Origin: Siphonobacter aquaeclarae
Lineage (GTDB): Bacteria; Bacteroidota; Bacteroidia; Cytophagales; Spirosomataceae
DNA: 64,000 nt
Direction of reading: 5' to 3'
Assembly (NCBI RefSeq): GCF_900103285.1
Contig: NZ_FNGS01000007.1
Span: 62,001-126,000, forward strand
Shown here: piece after piece, positions 17,332 through 26,116 of the stretch
How the letters are laid out: each line of letters starts with the position of its first letter
Numbering within the stretch: position 1 is the stretch's first letter
Notes under the pieces: model-generated
The model's database searches: none
The model's input: the letters and a program-made list of their open reading frames with translations, nothing else
What the model was told of the DNA's origin: nothing
Program-made: the position numbers and the translations under genes

Positions 17332-19332
17332 ATGAAACGCATAGCCCGATATTTAACTCTCTCTTCCCTGCTGGCTGCCTCTGCTGCGTATGCGCAGAAG
17401 CCGGCTTCGGAAGCCGATTTTTACCAGCTCCGTACGCTTCCCATTCCGGAAAATGCTATTCTGGAAGTGGGAGGGATGACGGTCCTCCCGGACGGTCGCC
17501 TGGCGGTTTCAACTCGTCGCGGAGAAATCTGGATGGTAGAAAACCCCTACCAGAAAAACGGTACTGCACCGTATTTCAAGCGGTTTGCTTCCGGCCTGCA
17601 TGAAGCGCTGGGGCTTACGTATAAGGATGGATCGTTCTATTCCTCGAACCGCGGGGAACTGACGAAGATCACGGATGAAGACGGAGACGGCCGCGCCGAC
17701 CGTTATGAGCCGGTTATTCAGCTACCCGTCACCGGAAACTACCACGAATACAGCTATGGCCCGGTGTTTGACAAGGATGGCAATATGCTGGTCACGCTCA
17801 ACGTCGCCTGGGTAGGATACGGCGCCAGCCTGGCGAAATGGCGGGGATGGCTCATCAAAGTCTCCCCCGATGGCAAGGTAGAACCTATCGCTGCCGGACT
17901 TCGGTCGCCGGCCGGTCTGATGATCAATTCTGCCGGAGATATTTTTTATGCGGAAAACCAGGGAGACTGGGTTGCTTCCGGAAAGGTTACGCTTCTGAAG
18001 AAAGGTACTTTTGCTGGCCACGGTCAAAGCCTCAAATGGACAAAAGAGCCTGATTCCCCGCTCAAACTGACGATCGATCAGCTGCCGGATACCGGTGAGG
18101 CGGTCGCTACTGCCGGTACCCGCATTCCGAATTACCAGTTTCCGGCCTGCTGGTTCCCGCATGTACTGATGGGTATTTCGACCTCGGATATCCTCGAAGA
18201 TACCGAAGGGCATTTTGGCCCGCACTTCAAGGGGCAGTACTTCGTCGGCGATCAGGGACACTCCAAAGTCATGCGGATGTACCTCGAAAAGGTAAACGGC
18301 GAGTACCAGGGCGCCTGTTTCCCCTTCCGGGAAGGATGGGCTTCCGGTTTGCTGCGCCTGCAATGGGGGCTCGACGGCTCCATGCTGGGCGGGATGACGA
18401 GCCGCGGCTGGTCGTCTACCGGTAAAGCTCCCTACGCGCTGCAACGCCTCATCTGGTCCGGAAAAACGCCTTTCGAAATGCAGGAAATCCACTCAAAAGC
18501 AGATGGGTTTGAAGTAGTATTCACCAAACCGGTGGACAAGGAAACGGCAGCCAATCCGGCAAACTACAAGGTATCAAGCTTCACGTACAAGTATCACCAC
18601 AACTATGGTAGCCCTATTATCAATGCTGAAGAAAGCAAGATCAAGGGTATCAAAGTAGCGGACGACGGCCGTTCGGTACGTATCGTTCTGGATGGTACTT
18701 TCCGTGAGCATTACATTTATGAAATCAAGCCTGAAGGCGTACGGTCAGCAGAAAACGATGGAGTACTGCACCCCGTGGGTTATTACACGCTGAATGCCGT
18801 AGCCAAGAGCGATGTCGTAACAGCCTTTACCCCGTTCAAAGCGACGGAAACGGCTCATCACCACATGGACATGCCGGCAACGGATACCAAGGCAACGGCC
18901 AAGACACCCGGTAAGGCTTCCGCCAAGCGGGTGACTGAGATGCCCGCGTCGTGGTCGGCGCCGGATCAGGTGATTACCGTGGGTACCAAACCCGGGTTGA
19001 AGTTCGACGTCGCCGAGGTACAGGTCCGCGCCGGTTCGAAGGTGAAGCTGGTCTTCAACAACAACGACGACATGACGCACAACTGCGTCGTGGTAGCGCC
19101 CGGAGCGGCCGACGAAGTAGGTACGAAAGCGATCAATCTCGGCTTGAAAGGTCCTGATCTGCAATACGTTCCGAACTCGCCCAAGGTGCTGTTCCATACC
19201 AATCTGTTGCAGCCGGAATCGTCCGAAACGATCTATTTCACGGCCCCGGCCCAACCCGGCGAGTACACCATGCTGTGTACGTACCCCGGGCACCATACGC
19301 TGATGCAGAGCAAGCTGAAGGTGGTGAAGTAA
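17332..19332 (+). CDS. Secreted beta-propeller protein with C-terminal azurin-like copper domain
   Basis: A 666-residue protein with a clean signal peptide (ending AAYAQ). Residues about 25-390 resemble the six-bladed propeller of PVC-type membrane-bound dehydrogenases/PQQ-like sorbosone dehydrogenases (LRSPAGLMINSAGDIFYAEN; VGDQGHSKVMRM). After a beta domain and a Lys/Thr/Ala linker, residues about 550-666 form a cupredoxin. Its type-1 copper ligands are His583 (MTHN), Cys649, His654 and Met658, matching the Cys-x4-His-x3-Met spacing of azurin. The protein probably oxidises a periplasmic substrate and passes electrons through copper (inference). It pairs with the DUF1080 gene. Confidence 0.85.
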   Translation: MKRIARYLTLSSLLAASAAYAQKPASEADFYQLRTLPIPENAILEVGGMTVLPDGRLAVSTRRGEIWMVENPYQKNGTAPYFKRFASGLHEALGLTYKDGSFYSSNRGELTKITDEDGDGRADRYEPVIQLPVTGNYHEYSYGPVFDKDGNMLVTLNVAWVGYGASLAKWRGWLIKVSPDGKVEPIAAGLRSPAGLMINSAGDIFYAENQGDWVASGKVTLLKKGTFAGHGQSLKWTKEPDSPLKLTIDQLPDTGEAVATAGTRIPNYQFPACWFPHVLMGISTSDILEDTEGHFGPHFKGQYFVGDQGHSKVMRMYLEKVNGEYQGACFPFREGWASGLLRLQWGLDGSMLGGMTSRGWSSTGKAPYALQRLIWSGKTPFEMQEIHSKADGFEVVFTKPVDKETAANPANYKVSSFTYKYHHNYGSPIINAEESKIKGIKVADDGRSVRIVLDGTFREHYIYEIKPEGVRSAENDGVLHPVGYYTLNAVAKSDVVTAFTPFKATETAHHHMDMPATDTKATAKTPGKASAKRVTEMPASWSAPDQVITVGTKPGLKFDVAEVQVRAGSKVKLVFNNNDDMTHNCVVVAPGAADEVGTKAINLGLKGPDLQYVPNSPKVLFHTNLLQPESSETIYFTAPAQPGEYTMLCTYPGHHTLMQSKLKVVK

Positions 19333-19345
19333 GTAATGCAGGTGG

Positions 19346-19391
19346 AAAAGTCCTCCGCAGGCCCGCCAGGCGGGAGTGCGGAGGACTTTTT
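19346..19391 (+). terminator. Long-hairpin terminator after the copper-protein operon
   Basis: A 14-bp stem AAAAGTCCTCCGCA pairs with TGCGGAGGACTTTT. It encloses an inner CCCGCC/GGCGGG stem and is followed by T-rich sequence. Confidence 0.9.
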
Positions 19392-19496
19392 CTTTGTATC
19401 TTACCCCGCCGGTGAATGGAACTGATCCGGTTGACAACCCATCCGGATCACCCGTCCGCCAGGCGCGGGAACCGCTCCGGAAAACCCCCTCGTCCT

Positions 19497-21644
19497 ATGG
19501 AACGTTTTCTCCTCACCGCCTATTTATGCTGTCTGATGGGCCTTTCTGCCTGCCACTCACCGAAAGAATTACACACTGTGCCTGACCAAGACGCCTACCC
19601 CAAGCCTCCGGTAGCACCCCGGAAGCCCCAGACTTTTACCGAACACGGATACCAGCGTACCGACGATTACTTCTGGCTGAAAGACAAAAAGAACCCGGAA
19701 GTACTGGCCTACCTGAAAGCCGAAAATACGTATGCCGACACCGTTCTGGCACATACCAAACCCTTTCAGGAGAAGCTCTTTGCCGAGATGAAAGGCCGGA
19801 TTAAGGAAGACGATCAGTCGGTGCCGGTCTTTTCCAATGGCTACTATTACTACACCCGTACTGAAACCGGTAAACAATACGCCATTCAGTGCCGGAAGAA
19901 AGGTAGCCTGTCTGAAAAGGAGGAAATCATCCTCGACGGGAACAAGCTCGCCGAAGGACACGACGCCTTTATACTTGCCGGTACCTCAACCAGCGAAGAC
20001 CAGAATCTGCTGGCCTACCAAAGCAACAATACCGGCTCCTATGCCGAGTTTGACCTGAAAGTAAAGGATTTACGGACCGGCCAGCTTCTCCCGGATGTCA
20101 TTGAAGGAATCAGCGGATTTGCGTGGGGAACAGATAATAAGACCCTCTACTACGTCACGTACGACAAGGCGCTACGTCCGTACCGTCTTTACCGCCATAC
20201 CCTCGGGGAAAAAGGAAAGGACGTACTGCTGTTTGAAGAAAAAGACCCGCTGTTTACCCTGAACGTGGGTCGCTCGAAATCAAAAGAATTCATCATCGTC
20301 TACACCGGTAGTTTTACGACGTCGGAAGTCATGCTCATTCCGACGGCAAACCCGGCCGGGAAGCCGGAAGTATTCCTCCCCCGGCAGAAAGACGTGACTT
20401 ATGGCGTGGATGTCCATCCCGATCATTTCTTCCTGACTTACAAGGACAAGCAGAACCTGAATCAAAAGATTTACGAACTGCCGCGAACAGGCTATCAGGA
20501 CCGGAAGACGTGGAAGGAAATCGTTCCCCACAACCCGAAAGTGAAGATTGAGGACACGGAAGTATACCAGCAATACCTGGTGATTGAGGTACGGAACGAA
20601 GGATTGATGCAGATCCGCGTCCGCAACCTGCAATCGGGCGAAACGAAGACGGTCGAATTCCCGGAACCGGTATACACCGCGTTTTCGATGGGATTGCCCG
20701 ATTTCAAGTCGACCAAAATCCGCTACGGATACACCTCCCTGAACCGGCCCATGAGTACGTTTGAATACAACATGGAAACCGGCGAGACGGTCAAACTGAA
20801 GGAAACCGAAGTACCCGGCGGCTTTGACCCTGAAAAGTATGAAGTGAAGCGGCTGTGGGCGACGGCTCCGGACGGCGTCAAGGTGCCGATTGCGGCTGTT
20901 TATCAGAAAGGGCTGGAACTGGACGGTAAAAATCCCCTGCTCATGACGGGCTATGGTTCCTATGGGATTTCATCGGACGCGTATTTCGACCGGAACGCTT
21001 TCAGCCTCATCGACCGGGGTTTTGTCTATGCCATCGCGCAGATTCGCGGCGGATCAGACCTGGGCGAGCAATGGTACGAAGACGGCAAGCTGCAGAAAAA
21101 GATCAATTCCTTCACCGACTTCATCGCGTGCGCGGAGTACCTCGTCAAGGAAAAATACACGGCGTCTGATCGCCTGGCTATCATGGGCGGGAGCGCCGGC
21201 GGGCTGCTGATGGGCGCTGTGACCAATATGCGGCCAGACCTGTTCAAGGTTGTCATTGCCGAAGTACCGTTCGTCGATGTGATCAATACCATGCTCGATA
21301 CCAGCCTGCCGCTGACCACGCAGGAGTACGAGCAATGGGGTAATCCCAACGTCAAAGCCGACTATGATTACATCCGGAAGTATTCGCCCTATGATAATAT
21401 CAAGGCGCAGGCCTATCCGAATATCCTGGCGACGGGCGGCCTTAATGACTCGCAGGTAGGCTTTCACGAACCGGCAAAGTATGTCGCCAAATTGCGTACG
21501 CTGAAAACGGATAAAAACCTGCTGCTGCTGAAGATCAACATGGGATCGGGGCACGGCGGAGCCACCGGCCGTTTCGATTACCTCAAGGAAGTAGCCTTCC
21601 AGTATGCGTTTATTTGTGACCGCATCGGCTGGACAACCGAATAA
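19497..21644 (+). CDS. ptrB: Oligopeptidase B-like prolyl oligopeptidase (S9A), lipoprotein
   Basis: A 715-residue serine peptidase. The N-terminal MERFLLTAYLCCLMGLSAC is a lipoprotein signal with the lipidation Cys at residue 19, so the enzyme is probably membrane-anchored outside the cytoplasm. A seven-bladed propeller (about 40-430) precedes the alpha/beta-hydrolase domain. The nucleophile lies in MGGSAGGLLMG, the Asp in GGLNDSQV, and the His in GSGHGGATGRF. S9A oligopeptidase B cleaves short peptides after basic residues. A frame extension to 19416 is rejected because it destroys the signal peptide. Confidence 0.92.
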   Translation: MERFLLTAYLCCLMGLSACHSPKELHTVPDQDAYPKPPVAPRKPQTFTEHGYQRTDDYFWLKDKKNPEVLAYLKAENTYADTVLAHTKPFQEKLFAEMKGRIKEDDQSVPVFSNGYYYYTRTETGKQYAIQCRKKGSLSEKEEIILDGNKLAEGHDAFILAGTSTSEDQNLLAYQSNNTGSYAEFDLKVKDLRTGQLLPDVIEGISGFAWGTDNKTLYYVTYDKALRPYRLYRHTLGEKGKDVLLFEEKDPLFTLNVGRSKSKEFIIVYTGSFTTSEVMLIPTANPAGKPEVFLPRQKDVTYGVDVHPDHFFLTYKDKQNLNQKIYELPRTGYQDRKTWKEIVPHNPKVKIEDTEVYQQYLVIEVRNEGLMQIRVRNLQSGETKTVEFPEPVYTAFSMGLPDFKSTKIRYGYTSLNRPMSTFEYNMETGETVKLKETEVPGGFDPEKYEVKRLWATAPDGVKVPIAAVYQKGLELDGKNPLLMTGYGSYGISSDAYFDRNAFSLIDRGFVYAIAQIRGGSDLGEQWYEDGKLQKKINSFTDFIACAEYLVKEKYTASDRLAIMGGSAGGLLMGAVTNMRPDLFKVVIAEVPFVDVINTMLDTSLPLTTQEYEQWGNPNVKADYDYIRKYSPYDNIKAQAYPNILATGGLNDSQVGFHEPAKYVAKLRTLKTDKNLLLLKINMGSGHGGATGRFDYLKEVAFQYAFICDRIGWTTE

Positions 21645-21654
21645 ATCAACCGAT

Positions 21655-21684
21655 AGGGCAGGGGCGAACCCTGCCCTCTTTTTA
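21655..21684 (+). terminator. Rho-independent terminator after ptrB
   Basis: AGGGCAGGG pairs with CCCTGCCCT around a short loop, followed by CTTTTT. It lies in the 45-base gap before the TraB/GumN gene, which may have its own promoter or rely on read-through. Confidence 0.85.
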
Positions 21685-21689
21685 TACCT

Positions 21690-22526
21690 ATGCTGCGCGT
21701 TGTTGTTTTGTTTTGCCTGCTGACGGGAAGTGCCTTCGCCCAGCAGAAGTCTCTTTTGTGGGAAGTTTCGGGAAACGGTCTGAAACAGCCTTCGTATCTG
21801 TATGGTACGTTCCACCTGCTGTGTCAGAAAGACTTGAAGATCAGTCCGACAGCGATGGAAAAGCTGAAAGATGCCGGACAGATGTACCTCGAAATTGACA
21901 TGGACGATCCCCAGGAAATGTCGTCCATGATGAACAATATGTACCTGAAAGGCCAGACGCTGAAGGACCTGACCGATTCGACAGACTATGCCTTCCTCTC
22001 CCGGTTTTACCAGGATTCCCTGCATATCAGCCTCGCCGCTGTCGGGAAAATGAAGCCCTTCATGCTGATGAGCCTGTTGTATCCGAAGTTGCTGGGGTGC
22101 TCGCCGGGCTCGCCGGAGCTGGTGTTTATGCAGGCGGCATCGACGGCCAAAAAGCCGATTATGGGGCTTGAAAAGGCGGCAGACCAGTTTGCCGTCATCG
22201 ATAAACCCGGGCCGAAGAAGACCGCCGAACAGCTCGTGAAATTTGTCCGGGAATACGAAAAATCCCGGAATGAATTCAACGAAATGCTCGATCTCTACCG
22301 GCAGCAGGACGTGGAAGCATTGTACCGCCTCACCGAATCACAACCCGACTACGCCGATCAGATCGAGGATCTACTCTGGAACCGCAATGCCAACTGGATA
22401 GGAGTACTGGAGAAGGCGATGGCGGAGAAAGCGACGTTTGTCGCGGTAGGCGCCGGGCACCTCGGCGGGCCGAAAGGTGTGCTGGCGCTCCTGCGTGCCA
22501 AAGGCTACCAGATCCGGGCGCTGTAG
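21690..22526 (+). CDS. TraB/GumN family protein, exported
   Basis: A 278-residue protein with a signal peptide (MLRVVVLFCLLTGSAFAQ). It shows the paired motifs of the TraB/GumN/Tiki superfamily: YGTFHLL near residue 38 and VGAGHLGGPKGVL near the C-terminus. Metalloprotease activity has been shown for animal Tiki relatives; bacterial members are uncharacterised. Its stop codon abuts the stop of the convergent outer-membrane gene with no spacer. Confidence 0.88.
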   Translation: MLRVVVLFCLLTGSAFAQQKSLLWEVSGNGLKQPSYLYGTFHLLCQKDLKISPTAMEKLKDAGQMYLEIDMDDPQEMSSMMNNMYLKGQTLKDLTDSTDYAFLSRFYQDSLHISLAAVGKMKPFMLMSLLYPKLLGCSPGSPELVFMQAASTAKKPIMGLEKAADQFAVIDKPGPKKTAEQLVKFVREYEKSRNEFNEMLDLYRQQDVEALYRLTESQPDYADQIEDLLWNRNANWIGVLEKAMAEKATFVAVGAGHLGGPKGVLALLRAKGYQIRAL

Positions 22527-24440
22527 TTACCGGGACGTACGGAAAAGGTCGACGCGGTCCGGCGCTTCTACCCGGAAGTCGGGCATTCTCAGGACGGATT
22601 CCCCGCTGCCTTCAATGCGCAGCCTGTTGGTAATTCCCGGGAAATTCGGATAATACCCCAGCCGGACCTGGAAGGTATTGAACGTCAGGTTTTCGTTCCG
22701 GAACCGGAAGCCGATGCCATAGCCCTGGTAAATGTTGGAAAACAGGTGGGAGTTGTCGAACGACAAAAGCCCCAGGTCGATGAACCCGACAAACGCCGTC
22801 CGGAAGCCGAACATCTGAAACGGGGAGAAAAAGACAGATTGCAGGTTCATAATTGCCCGGTTGGTACCCCGTAAAAAGTTACTGGATACGCCGGGTATCC
22901 CGTCGTTGTTGTTCAGCGTCAGGTACTCATACTGAAACCGGTTGATACCGGCAGTATACTTGAAGGTGACGAAATGCCGGAAGCTGGACCGCCGGTGCGT
23001 CATCAGCGGGCTGAAGTAGTTAGCCTCGATGTTGAAGGTACCCTGCTGAATATGACCGTGTTCGAGGTAGCCGCTGACGGAAGTCAGCGCGTAGAGGTAT
23101 CCCCCTTTCTTGTTTCCGAGGTAAGTGCCGTGCGCCAGACGCAGGGACGAATAGGTGCGGAGGCCTATATCCGACTTTTCCTTGCCCCAGGTCAGGGACG
23201 CCAGAAAGCCGACGGGAACGTCTTCCGTCCGTCCGAAGCCGTAAATCAGGACGTCCCGTTCGTAGTTCCGGTTGGAATAACCGATACTTCCCAGATACAC
23301 GCGCAATCCCGGAAAGAGGTTTTCCGCCCCGGCCGGCAGGTTAGACCGCTGCAGGTAGCCGTAGCCGCTGGTACGCGCCGCCAGGATGAGCCGTGTCCGG
23401 CTGTTGAGTTTCTGGTCCCGGAAGCCGAGCTTGAAGGCGCGGCCAAACCAGGCATCCTGAAACCCGTAGCGCAGGCGGGCCCGTACCGTTGTATCTGAAT
23501 TCGGGTTGACGAAGACGAACTTATTCTCCTGTACCAGCGATACCTCAAAAGCTCCTGCATACTTGATTTCAGGCGTGATGAAGTCCTTTTGCAGGCGCGC
23601 GCCAACCTGCTTTTTATCCCGCAGATAGTCTAAATACAGCTGGGTAGTCGTCAGCGACCGGCCGATATACGGCAGCGAATACCGGCTGAAGAATTCAAGC
23701 GGTTGGTAGGGCGCGTCTCCTTTATACGCAATCCCTGTTTTCCAGGCATGGGCCATGCCGCGGACGTTTTTCTGTTCGACGGCGAAATTAAAGTTCTGGG
23801 GACCGCTGGCGCTTCCGTCGGGAATAAGCGACCAGAGATCCTGCGTCACGACGAGTATATCTACCACGTGTGAATAATTCGCCACCGGAAGCACAAAAAT
23901 CCGGGCATCGTGGAGAATAGGCGTCTGCCGGAGAACCCGCTCGTTGTCTTTCAGTACATCCGGATTGACTTCTTCCCCTTCTTTGAAAAGCAGAAGAGAC
24001 CGGCGGATAGTCTGCTCCCGGGTATCGTGGTGCAGCCGGTTGCCCAGGCGCTCAAACCAGTTGGAGGCTACACGTGTGGTATCGTAGATACTGGGGCCGA
24101 AGACGTCGAGGCGTTTGACATAAATATTGCGGATAATCCGCCCGGAATAGACTTTGAACGGGTTTTCCTCGATTTTCGAAACTTCCTGATTCTGGGCGTT
24201 GGTATTGTAGGGATACCGGAAAAGCAGGTCGTACAGACTGCCGGTCCAGTTCCGTTTTTTCATTTTGGTCCGGAGATTGGTGAACCGGATGCTGTCGCGC
24301 TGAGCAGGCGTGAGGCGGGGCAGGGTATCCTTCCGGGCTACGGATCGGGGCAGGGTATCGGGCCGGGCGCTTTTCTGGGCCGTGCCACTGGACGGCAGCA
24401 GCAGCCAGCCGAGCAGAAAGAACCCCATTCCGATGCGCAT
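22527..24440 (-). CDS. BamA/TamA-like outer-membrane beta-barrel protein
   Basis: A 637-residue exported protein. ATG 24440 gives the signal peptide MRIGMGFFLLGWLLLPSSGTAQ; an in-frame ATG at 24512 would add 24 unlikely residues. After a basic linker, residues about 95-200 resemble a POTRA-type domain (IRNIYVKRLDVFGPS; LLLFKEGEEVNPDVLKDNERVLR). The remainder is rich in alternating aromatic/polar strands, as in a 16-strand barrel. It is related to surface-antigen/Omp85 proteins but is shorter than BamA, so general assembly is unlikely to be its role. Function unknown. Confidence 0.8.
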   Translation of the reverse strand: MRIGMGFFLLGWLLLPSSGTAQKSARPDTLPRSVARKDTLPRLTPAQRDSIRFTNLRTKMKKRNWTGSLYDLLFRYPYNTNAQNQEVSKIEENPFKVYSGRIIRNIYVKRLDVFGPSIYDTTRVASNWFERLGNRLHHDTREQTIRRSLLLFKEGEEVNPDVLKDNERVLRQTPILHDARIFVLPVANYSHVVDILVVTQDLWSLIPDGSASGPQNFNFAVEQKNVRGMAHAWKTGIAYKGDAPYQPLEFFSRYSLPYIGRSLTTTQLYLDYLRDKKQVGARLQKDFITPEIKYAGAFEVSLVQENKFVFVNPNSDTTVRARLRYGFQDAWFGRAFKLGFRDQKLNSRTRLILAARTSGYGYLQRSNLPAGAENLFPGLRVYLGSIGYSNRNYERDVLIYGFGRTEDVPVGFLASLTWGKEKSDIGLRTYSSLRLAHGTYLGNKKGGYLYALTSVSGYLEHGHIQQGTFNIEANYFSPLMTHRRSSFRHFVTFKYTAGINRFQYEYLTLNNNDGIPGVSSNFLRGTNRAIMNLQSVFFSPFQMFGFRTAFVGFIDLGLLSFDNSHLFSNIYQGYGIGFRFRNENLTFNTFQVRLGYYPNFPGITNRLRIEGSGESVLRMPDFRVEAPDRVDLFRTSR

Positions 24441-24611
24441 AAAAGTACTCAATGATCCCCGATTTAGCGTTTCCCGGAACGGGTCCGGTGCCTCCTTAAC
24501 TACGCTGCCCATCCTTATGTTTGGACGGCAGCCATCTGTTTTCTAACGGACATGCCCCGTGGAATGGTATGTCTTTCCGGTACTGCGGAACGGTTTCCTG
24601 CGCGTTCCGCT

Positions 24612-24619
24612 TATTTTTG
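24612..24619 (+). promoter_or_regulatory. Candidate -7 box for maf
   Basis: TATTTTTG is an exact TAnnTTTG match 22 bases before the maf start. No perfect -33 TTG is present at the expected spacing. Confidence 0.5.
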
Positions 24620-24641
24620 CCGCCGAGTCAATTTTTCCTGC

Positions 24642-25223
24642 ATGTTAGTCCTTTCCAGACCTCTTTTGCTGGGTTCCAATTCGCCCCGCCGGCAGCAGAT
24701 CCTGCGGGATGCCGGGTTCCCGTTTTCGGTGGAAGTCCATCCGACCGATGAAGACTTTCCGGCTGATATGCCGACCGAAGAAGTACCCGTTTTTCTCGCC
24801 CGGAAAAAAGCCGAAGCCTTTCGCGAAACCCTGGGTGAAAAACTGGTACTGACGGCTGACACAGTTGTCCGAATCAACGAAAAAATCTTAAATAAACCTA
24901 CCAGCCCTGAGGAAGCGGCGGCGATGCTGCGCGGGCTGTCCGGACAGACGCATGAAGTAACGACCGGCGTATGCCTGATGGGGCAGGAAGAAACGATAGC
25001 GTTTGCCGATACGGCGCGGGTTCGGTTCCGGGAACTGACGGATTGGGAGATCCGCTACTACCTCGAAACCTGCCGCCCGTTTGACAAAGCCGGTTCCTAC
25101 GGTGTGCAGGATTTTATTGGTATGGTGGGCATCGACCGCATCGAAGGTTCTTACTTCACCGTGATGGGTCTTCCCGTACACCGGGTATACGACGTGCTGA
25201 AGCCGTACCTCGTGCAGGAGTAG
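24642..25223 (+). CDS. maf: Maf family nucleoside triphosphate pyrophosphatase
   Basis: A 193-residue protein with the Maf signature LLLGSNSPRRQQIL at residues 8-21, the conserved ADTVV, and KAGSYGVQDF. Maf proteins hydrolyse dTTP/UTP or modified nucleotides to monophosphates, acting as house-cleaning enzymes. Several upstream in-frame codons exist, but ATG 24642 puts the S-x-R-R motif at the usual place. It is divergent from the barrel protein gene and monocistronic. Confidence 0.93.
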   Translation: MLVLSRPLLLGSNSPRRQQILRDAGFPFSVEVHPTDEDFPADMPTEEVPVFLARKKAEAFRETLGEKLVLTADTVVRINEKILNKPTSPEEAAAMLRGLSGQTHEVTTGVCLMGQEETIAFADTARVRFRELTDWEIRYYLETCRPFDKAGSYGVQDFIGMVGIDRIEGSYFTVMGLPVHRVYDVLKPYLVQE

Positions 25224-25260
25224 GAAAACAGTTTTCCGTTTATCTTTTTGTTGAAAGGAC

Positions 25261-25959
25261 TCAGATACCGGCGAGGTACGATTTGCCGCCCAATGCCCGC
25301 ATTTGCCGCGCGATGGCGTTGGTCCGGCGTTGTACATACCCCGACGGGTTCGTCACCGAAAAGCGGATCGGGCTTGGCAGTACCGCCGCGATACGCGCGG
25401 CTTCGGTCCGGCTAAGCGAAGCCGCCGGTTTGCCGAAAAAGCGCGCCGAGGCAGCCTGCACCCCAAAGGTCTGCGGTCCGGTTTCGGCTACATTGAGGTA
25501 TACTTCCAGAATACGCTGCTTTCCCCAGATCACCTCGATCAGCAGGGTAAACCAGGCTTCCAGAATTTTCCGGAAATAACTCCGCCCCTGCCACAGAAAT
25601 ACGTTTTTGGCGACCTGCTGGCTGATGGTACTGGCGCCTTTGATCCGGCGACCTTTGAGGTTGTTTTTGAACGCGTTGCCCATCATTTCAAAGTCAAAAC
25701 CGAAATGCTGCGGAAAGCGCTGGTCTTCGGAAGCAACAACGGCGAGGGCCATCTCCGGCGAAATCTCGTCGTACGGCGTCCAGTCGTAATGAAGCTCCCC
25801 GCCGCCGGAAAACTTGCGGTCGAGCATCGTCCACGTAAACGGAATGGGTACGAACCGGAAAAAGACGGTTGCGCCGATGGAACTGATCAGGAAATAGAAA
25901 ATCAGTTTGCCAATAAAACGAAGCACCTGCTGTGGCCAGGAAAGATTGGAAGCGGGCAT
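25261..25959 (-). CDS. mtgA: Monofunctional peptidoglycan glycosyltransferase
   Basis: A 232-residue GT51 enzyme that polymerises lipid II into glycan strands. One N-terminal membrane anchor (LIFYFLISSIGATVFFRF) is followed by the catalytic motifs VASEDQRFPQHFGFD (catalytic Glu), KGASTISQQVAKN, and ILEVYLNVAETG. ATG 25959 (MPASNLSWPQQ) fits the family length of about 230-240. No transpeptidase domain follows, which confirms MtgA rather than a class A PBP. Confidence 0.94.
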   Translation of the reverse strand: MPASNLSWPQQVLRFIGKLIFYFLISSIGATVFFRFVPIPFTWTMLDRKFSGGGELHYDWTPYDEISPEMALAVVASEDQRFPQHFGFDFEMMGNAFKNNLKGRRIKGASTISQQVAKNVFLWQGRSYFRKILEAWFTLLIEVIWGKQRILEVYLNVAETGPQTFGVQAASARFFGKPAASLSRTEAARIAAVLPSPIRFSVTNPSGYVQRRTNAIARQMRALGGKSYLAGI

Positions 25960-26116
25960 AAATGATACAATGCTTGCGATCGGGGCTATGCCCCCGACAA
26001 CTACCCCGGATATCTTCGAAAAACGGCCGAAATGCCGGGAAAGTGTGGTTAAGTCGAGAAACAAAAATAAGAGGACACAGGAGAATTCGTTAGAACGGGT
26101 CTAAAAGAATCCGCCT

